Shown: piece by piece, positions 9,691-17,330 of the stretch
Numbering within the stretch: position 1 is the stretch's first letter
Layout: each line of letters starts with the position of its first letter
Source: Candidatus Epulonipiscium sp.
GTDB lineage: Bacteria; Bacillota; Clostridia; Lachnospirales; Defluviitaleaceae
Reading direction: 5' to 3'
Assembly (NCBI GenBank): GCA_012519955.1
Contig: JAAYPH010000019.1
Span: 1-64,000, forward strand
Length of the DNA: 64,000 nt
Made by a program: the position numbers and the translations under genes
Notes under the pieces: model-generated
Told to the model about the DNA's origin: nothing
What the model saw: only the letters and a program-made list of their open reading frames with translations
The model's database searches: none

Positions 9691-9804
9691 TATTTTAGTA
9701 AACAAACTTTTTTTGAGATATGCCGTATATATTAATGAAAAATGAACAGCTTTTATATTAAGAGTTTTGAGAATAAAGAGCGATGGTTAGAAGGAGGGAT
9801 CGTG

Positions 9805-10014
9805 ATGCAAAAAAGATTACATTTATCCAGCAGAGACAAAAAGATTGCAGGAGTTTGCGGAGGAATTGCTGAGTATTTTGATTTTGATCCTACGTTAGTC
9901 CGTATTTTGTGGGTTTTATTAACTCTTATGAGTACAGGATTTCCGGGATTTTTACTTTATATTATTTGTTGGGCAGTAATGCCTGTAGATGATGAGTATA
10001 GAGATTTAAGATGA
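9805..10014 (+). CDS. PspC domain small membrane protein
   Basis: A 69-residue protein that is almost entirely one PspC domain: the cytoplasmic motif DKKIAGVCGGIAEYF is followed by a hydrophobic stretch (about residues 30-60) and ends MPVDDEYRDLR. PspC family proteins sit in the inner membrane and take part in envelope stress sensing. The ATG at 9805 is best placed behind AAGGAGGG; a GTG directly before it at 9802 is possible. A palindromic terminator follows at once. Confidence 0.85.
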   Translation: MQKRLHLSSRDKKIAGVCGGIAEYFDFDPTLVRILWVLLTLMSTGFPGFLLYIICWAVMPVDDEYRDLR

Positions 10015-10022
10015 AACCTGTT

Positions 10023-10050
10023 AAAAAGTCCGGTATACCGGACTTTTTTT
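10023..10050 (+). terminator. Terminator after the PspC gene
   Basis: A perfect 11-bp stem (AAAAAGTCCGG / CCGGACTTTTT) with a TATA loop and a U-tract. The U-tract runs directly into dispersed repeat copy 1. Confidence 0.9.
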
Positions 10051-10052
10051 GT

Positions 10053-10190
10053 TACATAGGAAATTCTTCCAGATTTCTATATAACAAAAAGCCCTCCGGC
10101 AGGATGCACACTCTCCCGTATTGAATTTTGTTGGTTTTGCCGACTACGCTCGGCGAGAGAGTTCCGCAAACGAAACTCTTTCTTGAAATT
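10053..10190 (+). repeat. Dispersed repeat, full copy 1
   Basis: About 138 bp, clearly homologous to 39547-39684. Shared blocks in order are ACATAGGAAATTC-type inverted repeat, AAAAAGCCCTCCGG, ACTCTC.CGTATTG, GGTTTTGCCGAC, CGCTCGGCG, AGAG and CTTTCTTGAA. It contains a left hairpin and internal G+C-rich inverted repeats, has no coding capacity, and starts at the U-tract of the PspC terminator. Possible identities are a MITE-like or REP-like element. Confidence 0.8.
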
Positions 10191-10202
10191 TTCAAGATGG
10201 AC

Positions 10203-10231
10203 TTGTAAAACCTGTTAAAAGTATATATAAT
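10203..10231 (+). promoter_or_regulatory. Promoter for the 10277 gene
   Basis: TTGTAA (10203-10208), a 17-base spacer and TATAAT (10226-10231). It begins about a dozen bases after the end of repeat copy 1, so insertion of the repeat would have set the upstream context of this gene. Confidence 0.55.
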
Positions 10232-10276
10232 ATACTTGCGGTGAAATGAAGAATATGAATTATTTGGGGGAAAATC

Positions 10277-10741
10277 ATGAGTAATCTTAATTTTGAAACA
10301 CATGATGAATCAGAAGATATCTTTTTTCTGAATTTAGATGAGCCATTGGCCGATGAAGAGCCAAGTAATAGCGCTTTAGGGGAAACTATGCTCAATTTAA
10401 ACGAAGCTCATGATGAAGTAGATCTTTCATTTAGTTTTCAAGACAAAAGTGAAGAACAGTCAGAAATTGATGCACAGCAGGACTTGATTAATCAAGTATT
10501 AAAAGACATCAAAGCTGCCGAAATTGGTTTAGGACTTGAAGAAGCCAACGATCAAGCAATACAGATGCGCAAAATGTTTGAACAAAAACAAATAGAGTTT
10601 TTAAGCGGCAAAGTTGTTCAAAAAGATATTATTGACGAGGGTAACATAATCGCACGCATTGGAGATACTATTACTCCGGATCTTATTCAGGAAGCTAAAG
10701 CACAAGGCAGGCTTATTGAACTTATTATGAATTGTAAGTAG
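10277..10741 (+). CDS. Acidic protein of unknown function
   Basis: A 154-residue, strongly acidic, soluble protein; I do not recognise a family with certainty. Residues 1-75 are Asp/Glu-rich and low in complexity. Residues 76-115 look helical (DIKAAEIGLGLEEAND). The C-terminal 45 residues, with GKVVQKDIIDEGNIIARIGDTIT and a final AKAQGRLIELI, form a compact beta-rich motif resembling C-terminal modules of conserved clostridial hypothetical proteins. The start has GGGGG at good spacing. It ends 47 bases before tRNA-Pro. Confidence 0.7.
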   Translation: MSNLNFETHDESEDIFFLNLDEPLADEEPSNSALGETMLNLNEAHDEVDLSFSFQDKSEEQSEIDAQQDLINQVLKDIKAAEIGLGLEEANDQAIQMRKMFEQKQIEFLSGKVVQKDIIDEGNIIARIGDTITPDLIQEAKAQGRLIELIMNCK

Positions 10742-10788
10742 TTTTTTATAAAGATTTATTTAGAATTCTTCAAAATTATATATTTTTA

Positions 10789-10862
<74 letters not shown>

Positions 10863-10870
10863 TTTTTTTA

Positions 10871-10898
10871 GGAACGCATGTATTGCGTTCCTTTTTTT
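10871..10898 (+). terminator. Terminator after tRNA-Pro
   Basis: Stem GGAACGCA / TGCGTTCC, a 5-base loop and seven T residues. The same stem sequence is used after apt at 56022-56050. Confidence 0.9.
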
Positions 10899-10995
10899 GA
10901 TTTGTAATATAAATTTAATATTGTATTAATATGGTTATAATAGTAATAGTATATATTTAGATTGTTTCAGTGATTTATTGAAAGGAGGAAGCAAA

Positions 10996-11238
10996 ATGGA
11001 TCTAAGAACACACTGGTCATCCCAATATATGCACCTGGATGATCAATGTTTATTAAGCGAGATAGATAAATTAAAAAAGGACGTTGAAAATACACAGAAA
11101 TGGATAGAAGAATTAGAAAGCAAAAAAGACTCCGTAGAATATCTTCAAAAAAAAATGGCAAAACTCGCTTTTGGTTTTGCCCGTGAAAAACATCAAATCC
11201 TTTCACAAGAAGCTCACAGAAGAGGACTCATCAGTTGA
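10996..11238 (+). CDS. Small coiled-coil protein of unknown function
   Basis: An 80-residue protein rich in Lys and Glu. Residues 20-60 form a probable coiled coil (LSEIDKLKKDVENTQKWIEE). There is no signal peptide, membrane segment or known motif. The start follows AAAGGAGG. It converges with the DUF4364 gene only 5 bases away, and no terminator is visible between them. Real by its ribosome-binding site and codon pattern; function unknown. Confidence 0.65.
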   Translation: MDLRTHWSSQYMHLDDQCLLSEIDKLKKDVENTQKWIEELESKKDSVEYLQKKMAKLAFGFAREKHQILSQEAHRRGLIS

Positions 11239-11243
11239 GCTTA

Positions 11244-11783
11244 TTATTCATTGGATGGGGTTTGAATCAAGCTTGATAAAATCGATCCGTACAAATTCTG
11301 TGCATTTTTCTTCCAATTGTCACATATTCTTTTTGCTTGTTCTTTCGAAGCAACACTTACTTGTAAGTTCATCAGTGTGATATCATTTTCTTTAACTTTA
11401 CAATATACAATATATTCACTGTGCTTTTCAGGAATATATTCAGCGGTAATCTCCAGTTCCTTCTTTAAATGCTGGCGATTTTTTTTTATGTATTCATCTA
11501 TTTCCAATCGAACATTCTCCGGAATACGATTGATAAAGTACTCAAGGGTAGTGACCCCTTTATTGGCAATAATATAACGGGTTTTATGGTTTTCTTGCTG
11601 ACTGACAATTAAATTGGCATCTATTAATTCCGTTAAATATTGTTGAAGAGAAAAATAATCCATATAGGCTCTTTCCATAATAAATTGAGTAATTTGTGCA
11701 TGGGATAAAGGCATTTGAATTTTAGAAATTAAGTATAACAAAATCAACTTATTTGTGGCTAATTCATTCATTGATTGAAACAC
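11244..11783 (-). CDS. DUF4364 family protein, winged-helix-like
   Basis: A 179-residue protein matching the clostridial DUF4364 family in length and layout. The N-terminal 75 residues (NKLILLYLISKI, then SHAQITQFIMER and YLTELIDANLI) look like a winged-helix DNA-binding domain, and the C-terminal half is a mixed domain of unknown role. The start is GTG with GGAGGG upstream on the minus strand. Family members are presumed transcription regulators. The neighbouring genes do not suggest a target. Confidence 0.8.
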   Translation of the reverse strand: MFQSMNELATNKLILLYLISKIQMPLSHAQITQFIMERAYMDYFSLQQYLTELIDANLIVSQQENHKTRYIIANKGVTTLEYFINRIPENVRLEIDEYIKKNRQHLKKELEITAEYIPEKHSEYIVYCKVKENDITLMNLQVSVASKEQAKRICDNWKKNAQNLYGSILSSLIQTPSNE

Positions 11784-11840
11784 CAGAATCCCTCCTCTTT
11801 TTGGTAAATAAGTCGTACTATTTAATTGTATACTAAAAAG

Positions 11841-12776
11841 TCATTCTCGACAAGAAAATGAGTAAAGTTTCCCTTGCCAAGTATTCCTTTCTTTTAACCT
11901 TTTATGAATCCCATTTAACACCGCTTTCTTATTTTTACTCCACAAAGGGGCTGCAAGAAGTGCTTTTGGACCATCCCCGGTGATTCGATGAATAACCATA
12001 TGGGGAGGCAGCAATTCTATGCAGTCGATTACTAAATCAATATACTCGTCCATTGTAAGAACATGGAAAGGATTTTCTAAATAATACTCATATAGAGGCG
12101 TATCTTTTATAATATGAAGCAGATGCAGCTTAATTCCCTGTATAGGCTGTTTAGCTGCATATTTTATAGATGAAAGCATATCGCTCTTACTTTCTCCTGG
12201 AAGCCCCAGAATCATATGAATTACTGTATCTATATTTCTTTTTGAAAGATTATTCACGGCTTCTTCAAAGCATGAAAGAGGATAACCTCTTTGAATGAGA
12301 ACGGCAGTATCTTCATGCATTGTTTGAAGTCCGAGTTCCACCCATAAATAAGTCTTCTTGTTGATTTCATCTAATAAATCTAAGACTGGCTTACTTAAGC
12401 AGTCCGGTCGGGTGGCAATAGCAATGCCCACCACATTGGGCAAAGATAGGGCTTCTTCATATTTTTTTCTAAGCACATCTACAGGCCCATAAGTATTTGT
12501 AAAGGCCTGAAAATAAACAATATATTTACCTGACTTCCATTTATCTTTTAAAAGTGCTCGACTGCGATTAAACTGTTCTGTAATGGGAAGAATAGCCGGC
12601 GGAGCAAAATCACCGGAGCCTCTTCCGCTGCAAAAAATACATCCGTTCTTAGATAAAGTACCATCCCTATTAGGACAAGTAAATCCTCCATCCAATGAAA
12701 TCTTAAAAACTTTTTCTCCAAACTTTTGACGAAGAAAGTAATTTAGAGAATAATAAGGTTTATCTCCCCAATACAT
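11841..12776 (-). CDS. TIGR01212 family radical SAM protein (YtqA-like)
   Basis: A 311-residue radical SAM enzyme. The cluster-binding cysteines are C34, C46 and C49 in a C-x11-C-x2-C arrangement, the spacing typical of the TIGR01212/YtqA/YhcC family rather than the common C-x3-C-x2-C. Downstream motifs VELGLQTMHEDT and HMILGLPGE are standard for the barrel. The reaction is not established for this family as far as I know. The ribosome-binding site is GGAGAAG. It probably precedes DUF4364 in a minus-strand unit, 57 bases apart. Confidence 0.88.
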   Translation of the reverse strand: MYWGDKPYYSLNYFLRQKFGEKVFKISLDGGFTCPNRDGTLSKNGCIFCSGRGSGDFAPPAILPITEQFNRSRALLKDKWKSGKYIVYFQAFTNTYGPVDVLRKKYEEALSLPNVVGIAIATRPDCLSKPVLDLLDEINKKTYLWVELGLQTMHEDTAVLIQRGYPLSCFEEAVNNLSKRNIDTVIHMILGLPGESKSDMLSSIKYAAKQPIQGIKLHLLHIIKDTPLYEYYLENPFHVLTMDEYIDLVIDCIELLPPHMVIHRITGDGPKALLAAPLWSKNKKAVLNGIHKRLKERNTWQGKLYSFSCRE

Positions 12777-12979
12777 ATAACTTCTCCATTCTTCAATTCA
12801 AAATGACATACCATTATGGTAAACCCTTATAGGACAAACGTCAATGATTAAAAATTCTTAAATAAATATGGTTTAGACTGCTAATACTATAGAAAATATA
12901 TTTAGAAATTTAATTATTCATCCTATGCAATATTTAACAATGCAATTCAATGAGAATAGGAGACAAGAGGAGTACTTCC

Positions 12980-13660
12980 ATGGATATATCGGTAATTATC
13001 CCTGCTTATAATGAAGAAGGAAGAATTGGAAATGTCTTATCCCCATTAATGGGATTTGAACTTATAAAAGAAATTATCGTCGTCAATGATGGATCAGAGG
13101 ATTTGACTGCAAAGGAAGCAAGACAATATCCCGTCACGCTTATAGAGCTTCCTTTTAATCAGGGAAAGGCGGCAGCCATCAAACGAGGATTAGAGGCCAG
13201 CACCGGAGAATGGATATTATTTTTGGATGCGGATTTGAAAGGATTAAGAAAAGAGCATCTCATTTCTATGATTGAATATACAAAAATCGAAGGTATAGAT
13301 ATGGTGATTGGTACTTTTACAAAAGGAAAACTCATTACGGATCTTTCGCATAAAATTGCCCCGTTTTTGTCGGGGCAAAGATTAATCAAAAGAACGATAT
13401 TAGAAGCTATGCCTCATTTTGAACATGCACGATATGGGATTGAAATTATGATCACCGGATATGCCCATAAGATGGGGTGCCAAATTAAAAAAGTAAAACT
13501 ACCTCATGTTTATCATATTCCAAAAGAACAAAAAAGAGGATGGATCAAAGGTAAAATTGAAAAGTATTCAATGTATCGAAATATTATATCCACACTTTTT
13601 GAAAGCTATTTTTTATCGCGATTCAAATGGATCAAAAAACTTCACAGATATAGTTCTTAA
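12980..13660 (+). CDS. Family 2 glycosyltransferase
   Basis: A 226-residue GT-A fold glycosyltransferase. The N-terminus is MDISVIIPAYNEEGRIG, followed by VVNDGSEDLT, FNQGKAAAIKRGL and the metal-binding region LFLDADLKGL. The ATG at 12980 was chosen because AGAGGAG lies 7 bases upstream; the ATG at 12950 has no such site. It has no clear membrane segments, so it is a soluble or peripheral enzyme. The donor and acceptor are unknown; it resembles short polyprenyl- or phosphoglycerate-type GT2 enzymes. Its stop codon abuts that of the convergent gene. Confidence 0.85.
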   Translation: MDISVIIPAYNEEGRIGNVLSPLMGFELIKEIIVVNDGSEDLTAKEARQYPVTLIELPFNQGKAAAIKRGLEASTGEWILFLDADLKGLRKEHLISMIEYTKIEGIDMVIGTFTKGKLITDLSHKIAPFLSGQRLIKRTILEAMPHFEHARYGIEIMITGYAHKMGCQIKKVKLPHVYHIPKEQKRGWIKGKIEKYSMYRNIISTLFESYFLSRFKWIKKLHRYSS

Positions 13661-14095
13661 TTAATACTGATACATAAAATTGTTTTCTTTGCTTTGTCTT
13701 ATGGTTTCACAGATTTGAGTCAGATACTTCCATTCGTCCTCTGATTGAATCATGCGAATCGTATTTACAAACTCTAATCTCATTCGATCCAAATAATCTT
13801 GCTTTAAATATTCAATTTCCTCATCCGTATTCATTTGACTTGCTTGAATTAAAAAATCCCTTGCCCTTTCTCCTGTTGCAAAAGGTATATAGGGTTCTAA
13901 TATATCCAGAGAAGCTTGGAGTGCCTCATATTGCCTTTGGAAAGGGTTATCCTCAACTTCTGCAATATAAGTATATAAAGATTCTAAGTTTAAGAAAGTA
14001 ACATTCTTTAGTTCTGAGTAATCAAAATCATTGATTAATGCTTTTAGTTTATTTAATTCATCTGAGAGCTGCTCGCTGGTTAAAATATTTGTCAT
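13661..14095 (-). CDS. Hypothetical helical protein
   Basis: A 144-residue, acidic, probably all-helical soluble protein with no recognised domain. Repeated leucine heptads occur at about residues 8-50 (LSDELNKLKALINDF). An AAGGGAT site precedes the ATG. It is convergent with the glycosyltransferase with no spacer (TAA next to TTA), so the two transcripts must overlap at their 3' ends. Function unknown. Confidence 0.65.
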   Translation of the reverse strand: MTNILTSEQLSDELNKLKALINDFDYSELKNVTFLNLESLYTYIAEVEDNPFQRQYEALQASLDILEPYIPFATGERARDFLIQASQMNTDEEIEYLKQDYLDRMRLEFVNTIRMIQSEDEWKYLTQICETIRQSKENNFMYQY

Positions 14096-14281
14096 TTAAT
14101 CCCTTCTTTCTTAGCAGCATAGAAAATATATTAGTTTTCTCTATTACTATTTGCAGTATGAAACCAAAATACACAATAAATATTTGTTCATTTTAGATTA
14201 AAAAGTAATTTATGTTGTATATAACCAAAAATACTTGTATAATTAAGAAGGTATTGAAGATTCAAGTTGAGGAGGATGAAT

Positions 14282-14521
14282 ATGGATCAAGAATTAAGCA
14301 GAGGATTGAAAGCACTGCTGATTATAGGAACCATTATTTTTCCAGGACCTTTATTGGGAATCATATTAGGAATCATTTGGATGAGTGACAACAACGCTTC
14401 TTTAGAAAAAAGAAAATTTGGAAAAACCCTATTATTTATTGGAATTGCAGTTCCAATCATAGGATGCTTATGCTATTTCCTATTTATTGTAGGATTAGCC
14501 GGTTTAAGCGCCATGTATTAA
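14282..14521 (+). CDS. Small membrane protein with two transmembrane segments
   Basis: A 79-residue protein with hydrophobic segments at about residues 11-34 (LKALLIIGTIIFPGPLLGII) and 48-75. The short loop between them is charged (NNASLEKRKFGK). The ATG at 14282 follows GAGGAGG at the best spacing; an ATG at 14276 is possible. No family recognised. It sits alone, with a terminator, directly before phoB-phoR; a link to the phosphate module is not indicated. Confidence 0.65.
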   Translation: MDQELSRGLKALLIIGTIIFPGPLLGIILGIIWMSDNNASLEKRKFGKTLLFIGIAVPIIGCLCYFLFIVGLAGLSAMY

Positions 14522-14544
14522 AAGTAGCACTGCTACTTTTTTTA
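14522..14544 (+). terminator. Terminator before phoB
   Basis: An 8-bp stem AAAGTAGC / GCTACTTT with a 3-base loop and a U-tract. Confidence 0.8.
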
Positions 14545-14609
14545 TTGTTCTAAAATATTTCATATGCTATTATGAACTCAATAACTTAAAGATTAATTGG
14601 AGTGGTTTT

Positions 14610-15326
14610 ATGTCAAAACGAAAAATTTTAATCGTGGATGACGAAATCCATATTTTAGAACTGTTAAAATATAATCTTGAGGCAAGTGGCTATGAAGTGA
14701 TAGAGGCAGAATCTGGAGAAGAAGCGTTAGAAAAACTCAATGCTTCGATAGCACTCGTGATTTTAGATTTTATGCTTCCTGGCATTGATGGATTAGAAGT
14801 CTTAAGAAGAATTCGTTTTAATGAGGATTTTAAAAGTATTCCTGTTATCATGCTTACAGCCAAAAATGAAGAAATTGATGCAGTTCTTGGTTTAGAAATG
14901 GGTGCTGATGATTACATCGGAAAGCCTTTTAGAATTCGTGAACTATTAGCACGGATTAAAGCTGTATTAAGACGAAAGGAAGAAACAGAATATTTACCAC
15001 AGTCAACAGAAAAAGAAAAAATCATTCAAGTAGGGAATCTGGCAATCAATGAGACTACCAGAACAGTGAAAAAGAGCGATAATGTAATTGAAATGCCATT
15101 AAAAGAATTTGAGCTTTTAGCTGTACTGGCCAAGAATCCTGGAAGAGTTTTTTCCAGAGAAGAGTTATTGGAAAAGATTTGGGGATATGATTATGTGGGT
15201 GAAAGTCGCACGGTAGATGTTCATATAAGAAATTTGAGAAAGAAAATAGAAGATGATGACAGCTCACCTTTTTTTATAAAAACGGTACGCGGAATAGGTT
15301 ATAAATTTAGGGAAGAAAGTAAGTGA
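14610..15326 (+). CDS. phoB: PhoB/PhoP-type response regulator, OmpR family
   Basis: A 238-residue two-domain regulator. The receiver domain has D10, D11 and the phosphoacceptor D53 (VILDFMLPG), with T82 (MLTAKN) and K104 (GKPFR). The C-terminal winged-helix domain includes VDVHIRNLRKKI and TVRGIGYKF. Its partner kinase starts 4 bases after its stop, and pstSCAB-phoU lies downstream, so this is the phosphate-starvation regulator (called PhoP in Bacillus, PhoB elsewhere). PhoP-box arrays occur before the chemoreceptor and pstS, but none was recognised before this gene. Confidence 0.93.
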   Translation: MSKRKILIVDDEIHILELLKYNLEASGYEVIEAESGEEALEKLNASIALVILDFMLPGIDGLEVLRRIRFNEDFKSIPVIMLTAKNEEIDAVLGLEMGADDYIGKPFRIRELLARIKAVLRRKEETEYLPQSTEKEKIIQVGNLAINETTRTVKKSDNVIEMPLKEFELLAVLAKNPGRVFSREELLEKIWGYDYVGESRTVDVHIRNLRKKIEDDDSSPFFIKTVRGIGYKFREESK

Positions 15327-15330
15327 AATA

Positions 15331-17085
15331 ATGCAGAGAAGACTTCTTATTACATATACTGTTTTAATTGTTTTTTCTTGTTTGGCAACAGCCTATTCAG
15401 CTCTTCAGACCAGCCAGAAGTATTACACAAACAGGTTAAATCATGAACTTTCAGTTCAGGGAAAACTCCTTACAGATTTGTTCATTAATGAATTCAAATC
15501 TGTGGAAGAAATGGATTTTCAAAATTTTGCTATAGAATATGGAAAAAGCGTTAATGCCCGCCTGACGATCATAGATCAAAATGGAAAAGTATTGGGGGAT
15601 TCTGAGTCATCCCCTGAAATTATGGAAAATCATATTAATCGTCCTGAAATCATAAAAGCTTTACAGAATGAAATAGGATTCAGTAAAAGATACAGTGAGA
15701 CGTTAGGGGTTCATCTTATATACATTGCATGTCCGATAAAAACCAAAGATTTTACCGGAGTGCTGAGATTGTCGGTACCCCTGGTTGAAATTCAGGAAAT
15801 GAATCGTACAATCGCTGATTATAGTATGATAGGAATCTTATTTGGAGTAATTATTGCAATTATTGCTGCTTTTATTTTTTCTAAGAAGTTTTCACGGCCT
15901 ATTCGTCAGCTTGTTTATGCAGCAGAAGAAATAGCCAAAGGAAATTATAATAAAAAGGTATATGTGGATGGAGATGAAGAAATTGAAAAATTAGCAACAT
16001 CTTTTAATTATATGGCAAAGGAATTAAAATATTCGATTTTTCAATTGAAACACAAAAATATTCAATTAGAATCCATCATGAATAGTATGATTAACGGAAT
16101 TATTGCTGTGGATTCCGGTCTCCATATCATGCTTATGAATCCTGTCGCATATAAAATATTTTCTGTAAAAGAGGATTATGTATATGGAAAGCTATTTTAT
16201 GAAGTCGTAAGGAATTCAAAAATACTGGAGGCTTTAGAAAGGTCTGTTCAAAATCAAGAATCGATTGTGGATGAATTGGAATTAGATGAGCAAACCAAGA
16301 TTTTGAGAATCTATACAAGCCCGATTACATTGACAGAACAAGGAGAGCGAATCATAGGAACTTTGCTTGTCATACAAGATATTACTCAAATAAGGAAGCT
16401 GGAACAAATGCGAAGTGATTTTGTATCCAGCGTAAGCCATGAACTGAAGACGCCTTTGACTTCTATCAGGGGTTTTGTGGATACTTTAAAAAATGGAGCA
16501 TTAGAAAACCAAAAAGTAGCAGAACGATTTTTAGATATTATTGATATAGAAACGGAAAGATTATATCGCTTAATTCAAGATATATTATCCCTGTCAGAAA
16601 TTGAAACGAGAGAAGTAGACATTGATATGTCTATGCAGGATATGAATGAACTGATTGACGAAGTTTTTGCAATACTGAGACCGAAAGCAGAAGAAAAGGG
16701 TATTGCTTTAGAAAAGGATATTGAAGATAGAATGTTTTTCTATTGCAACGCGGACAGAATGAAACAGATTCTGATTAATTTAATCGATAACGGCATAAAG
16801 TATACTGAAAAAGGAAAAGTGAAACTCATCTGTAAAACAGAGCAGGACACCTTGAAAGTGATCGTAGAAGATACAGGAATAGGAATATCTAAAGAACATA
16901 TCCCTCGACTTTTCGAAAGATTTTATCGGGTGGATAAAGGAAGATCGAGAAAAATGGGTGGAACAGGACTTGGTCTTTCTATTGTAAAACATATTGTGAA
17001 ACTTTATGATGGTACGATCGAGGTAAACAGTAAAGAAGGAGTGGGGAGTATTTTTACCGTTACCCTTCCGAGAATAAAAAATTAA
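15331..17085 (+). CDS. phoR: PhoR sensor histidine kinase
   Basis: A 584-residue membrane kinase. A first membrane helix (about 5-24) and a second (about 168-190, SMIGILFGVIIAIIAAF) flank an extracytoplasmic domain of about 140 residues. A HAMP domain (about 190-243) and a PAS domain (about 250-355) follow. In HisKA the phosphorylated residue is His370 (SHELKTPLT), and the ATPase domain has N (LIDNGIKYT), G1 (DTGIGIS) and G2 (GGTGLGLS) boxes. It pairs with the preceding response regulator. Under excess phosphate, PhoU and the Pst transporter normally hold such kinases off. Confidence 0.93.
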   Translation: MQRRLLITYTVLIVFSCLATAYSALQTSQKYYTNRLNHELSVQGKLLTDLFINEFKSVEEMDFQNFAIEYGKSVNARLTIIDQNGKVLGDSESSPEIMENHINRPEIIKALQNEIGFSKRYSETLGVHLIYIACPIKTKDFTGVLRLSVPLVEIQEMNRTIADYSMIGILFGVIIAIIAAFIFSKKFSRPIRQLVYAAEEIAKGNYNKKVYVDGDEEIEKLATSFNYMAKELKYSIFQLKHKNIQLESIMNSMINGIIAVDSGLHIMLMNPVAYKIFSVKEDYVYGKLFYEVVRNSKILEALERSVQNQESIVDELELDEQTKILRIYTSPITLTEQGERIIGTLLVIQDITQIRKLEQMRSDFVSSVSHELKTPLTSIRGFVDTLKNGALENQKVAERFLDIIDIETERLYRLIQDILSLSEIETREVDIDMSMQDMNELIDEVFAILRPKAEEKGIALEKDIEDRMFFYCNADRMKQILINLIDNGIKYTEKGKVKLICKTEQDTLKVIVEDTGIGISKEHIPRLFERFYRVDKGRSRKMGGTGLGLSIVKHIVKLYDGTIEVNSKEGVGSIFTVTLPRIKN

Positions 17086-17100
17086 GTGCAGAATATGGAA

Positions 17101-17132
17101 AAGAACAAGGATTTAATTCTTGTTCTTTTTTT
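17101..17132 (+). terminator. Terminator after phoR
   Basis: Stem AAGAACAAG / CTTGTTCTT and a run of T. It isolates phoB-phoR from the chemoreceptor, which has its own promoter. Confidence 0.85.
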
Positions 17133-17220
17133 ATGACATAAGAAAGTTTGTCTTGTTTGCACGGGACCAAACTTTTTTATTTTACAAATACAATGCAGTT
17201 GTTTTTTGGCTTAAAAAAGA

Positions 17221-17274
17221 TTAACAAGAATTTAACAAGAACTTTATTTTAATTTTACTGATAAAGGCTATGAT
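17221..17274 (+). promoter_or_regulatory. PhoP-box promoter of the chemoreceptor gene
   Basis: Four hexamers fall exactly 11 bases apart: TTAACA (17221), TTAACA (17232), TTTATT (17243) and TTTACT (17254). The -10 TATGAT (17269-17274) starts 9 bases after the last repeat. In Bacillus, PhoP~P activates promoters through four TT(A/C/T)ACA repeats with about 5-base spacers. The pstS promoter in this window has the same geometry, so the identification is internally supported. Confidence 0.8.
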
Positions 17275-17330
17275 ACAACAAATGATTTATCAAAAGATCA
17301 TGAAGAACATGAAGAATAAGGAGGACTTGC

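Noticed and set aside
10052-10395. Minus-strand reading frames in and after repeat copy 1
   Set aside because: They are produced by the non-coding repeat and the opposite strand of the 10277 gene; no start signals.
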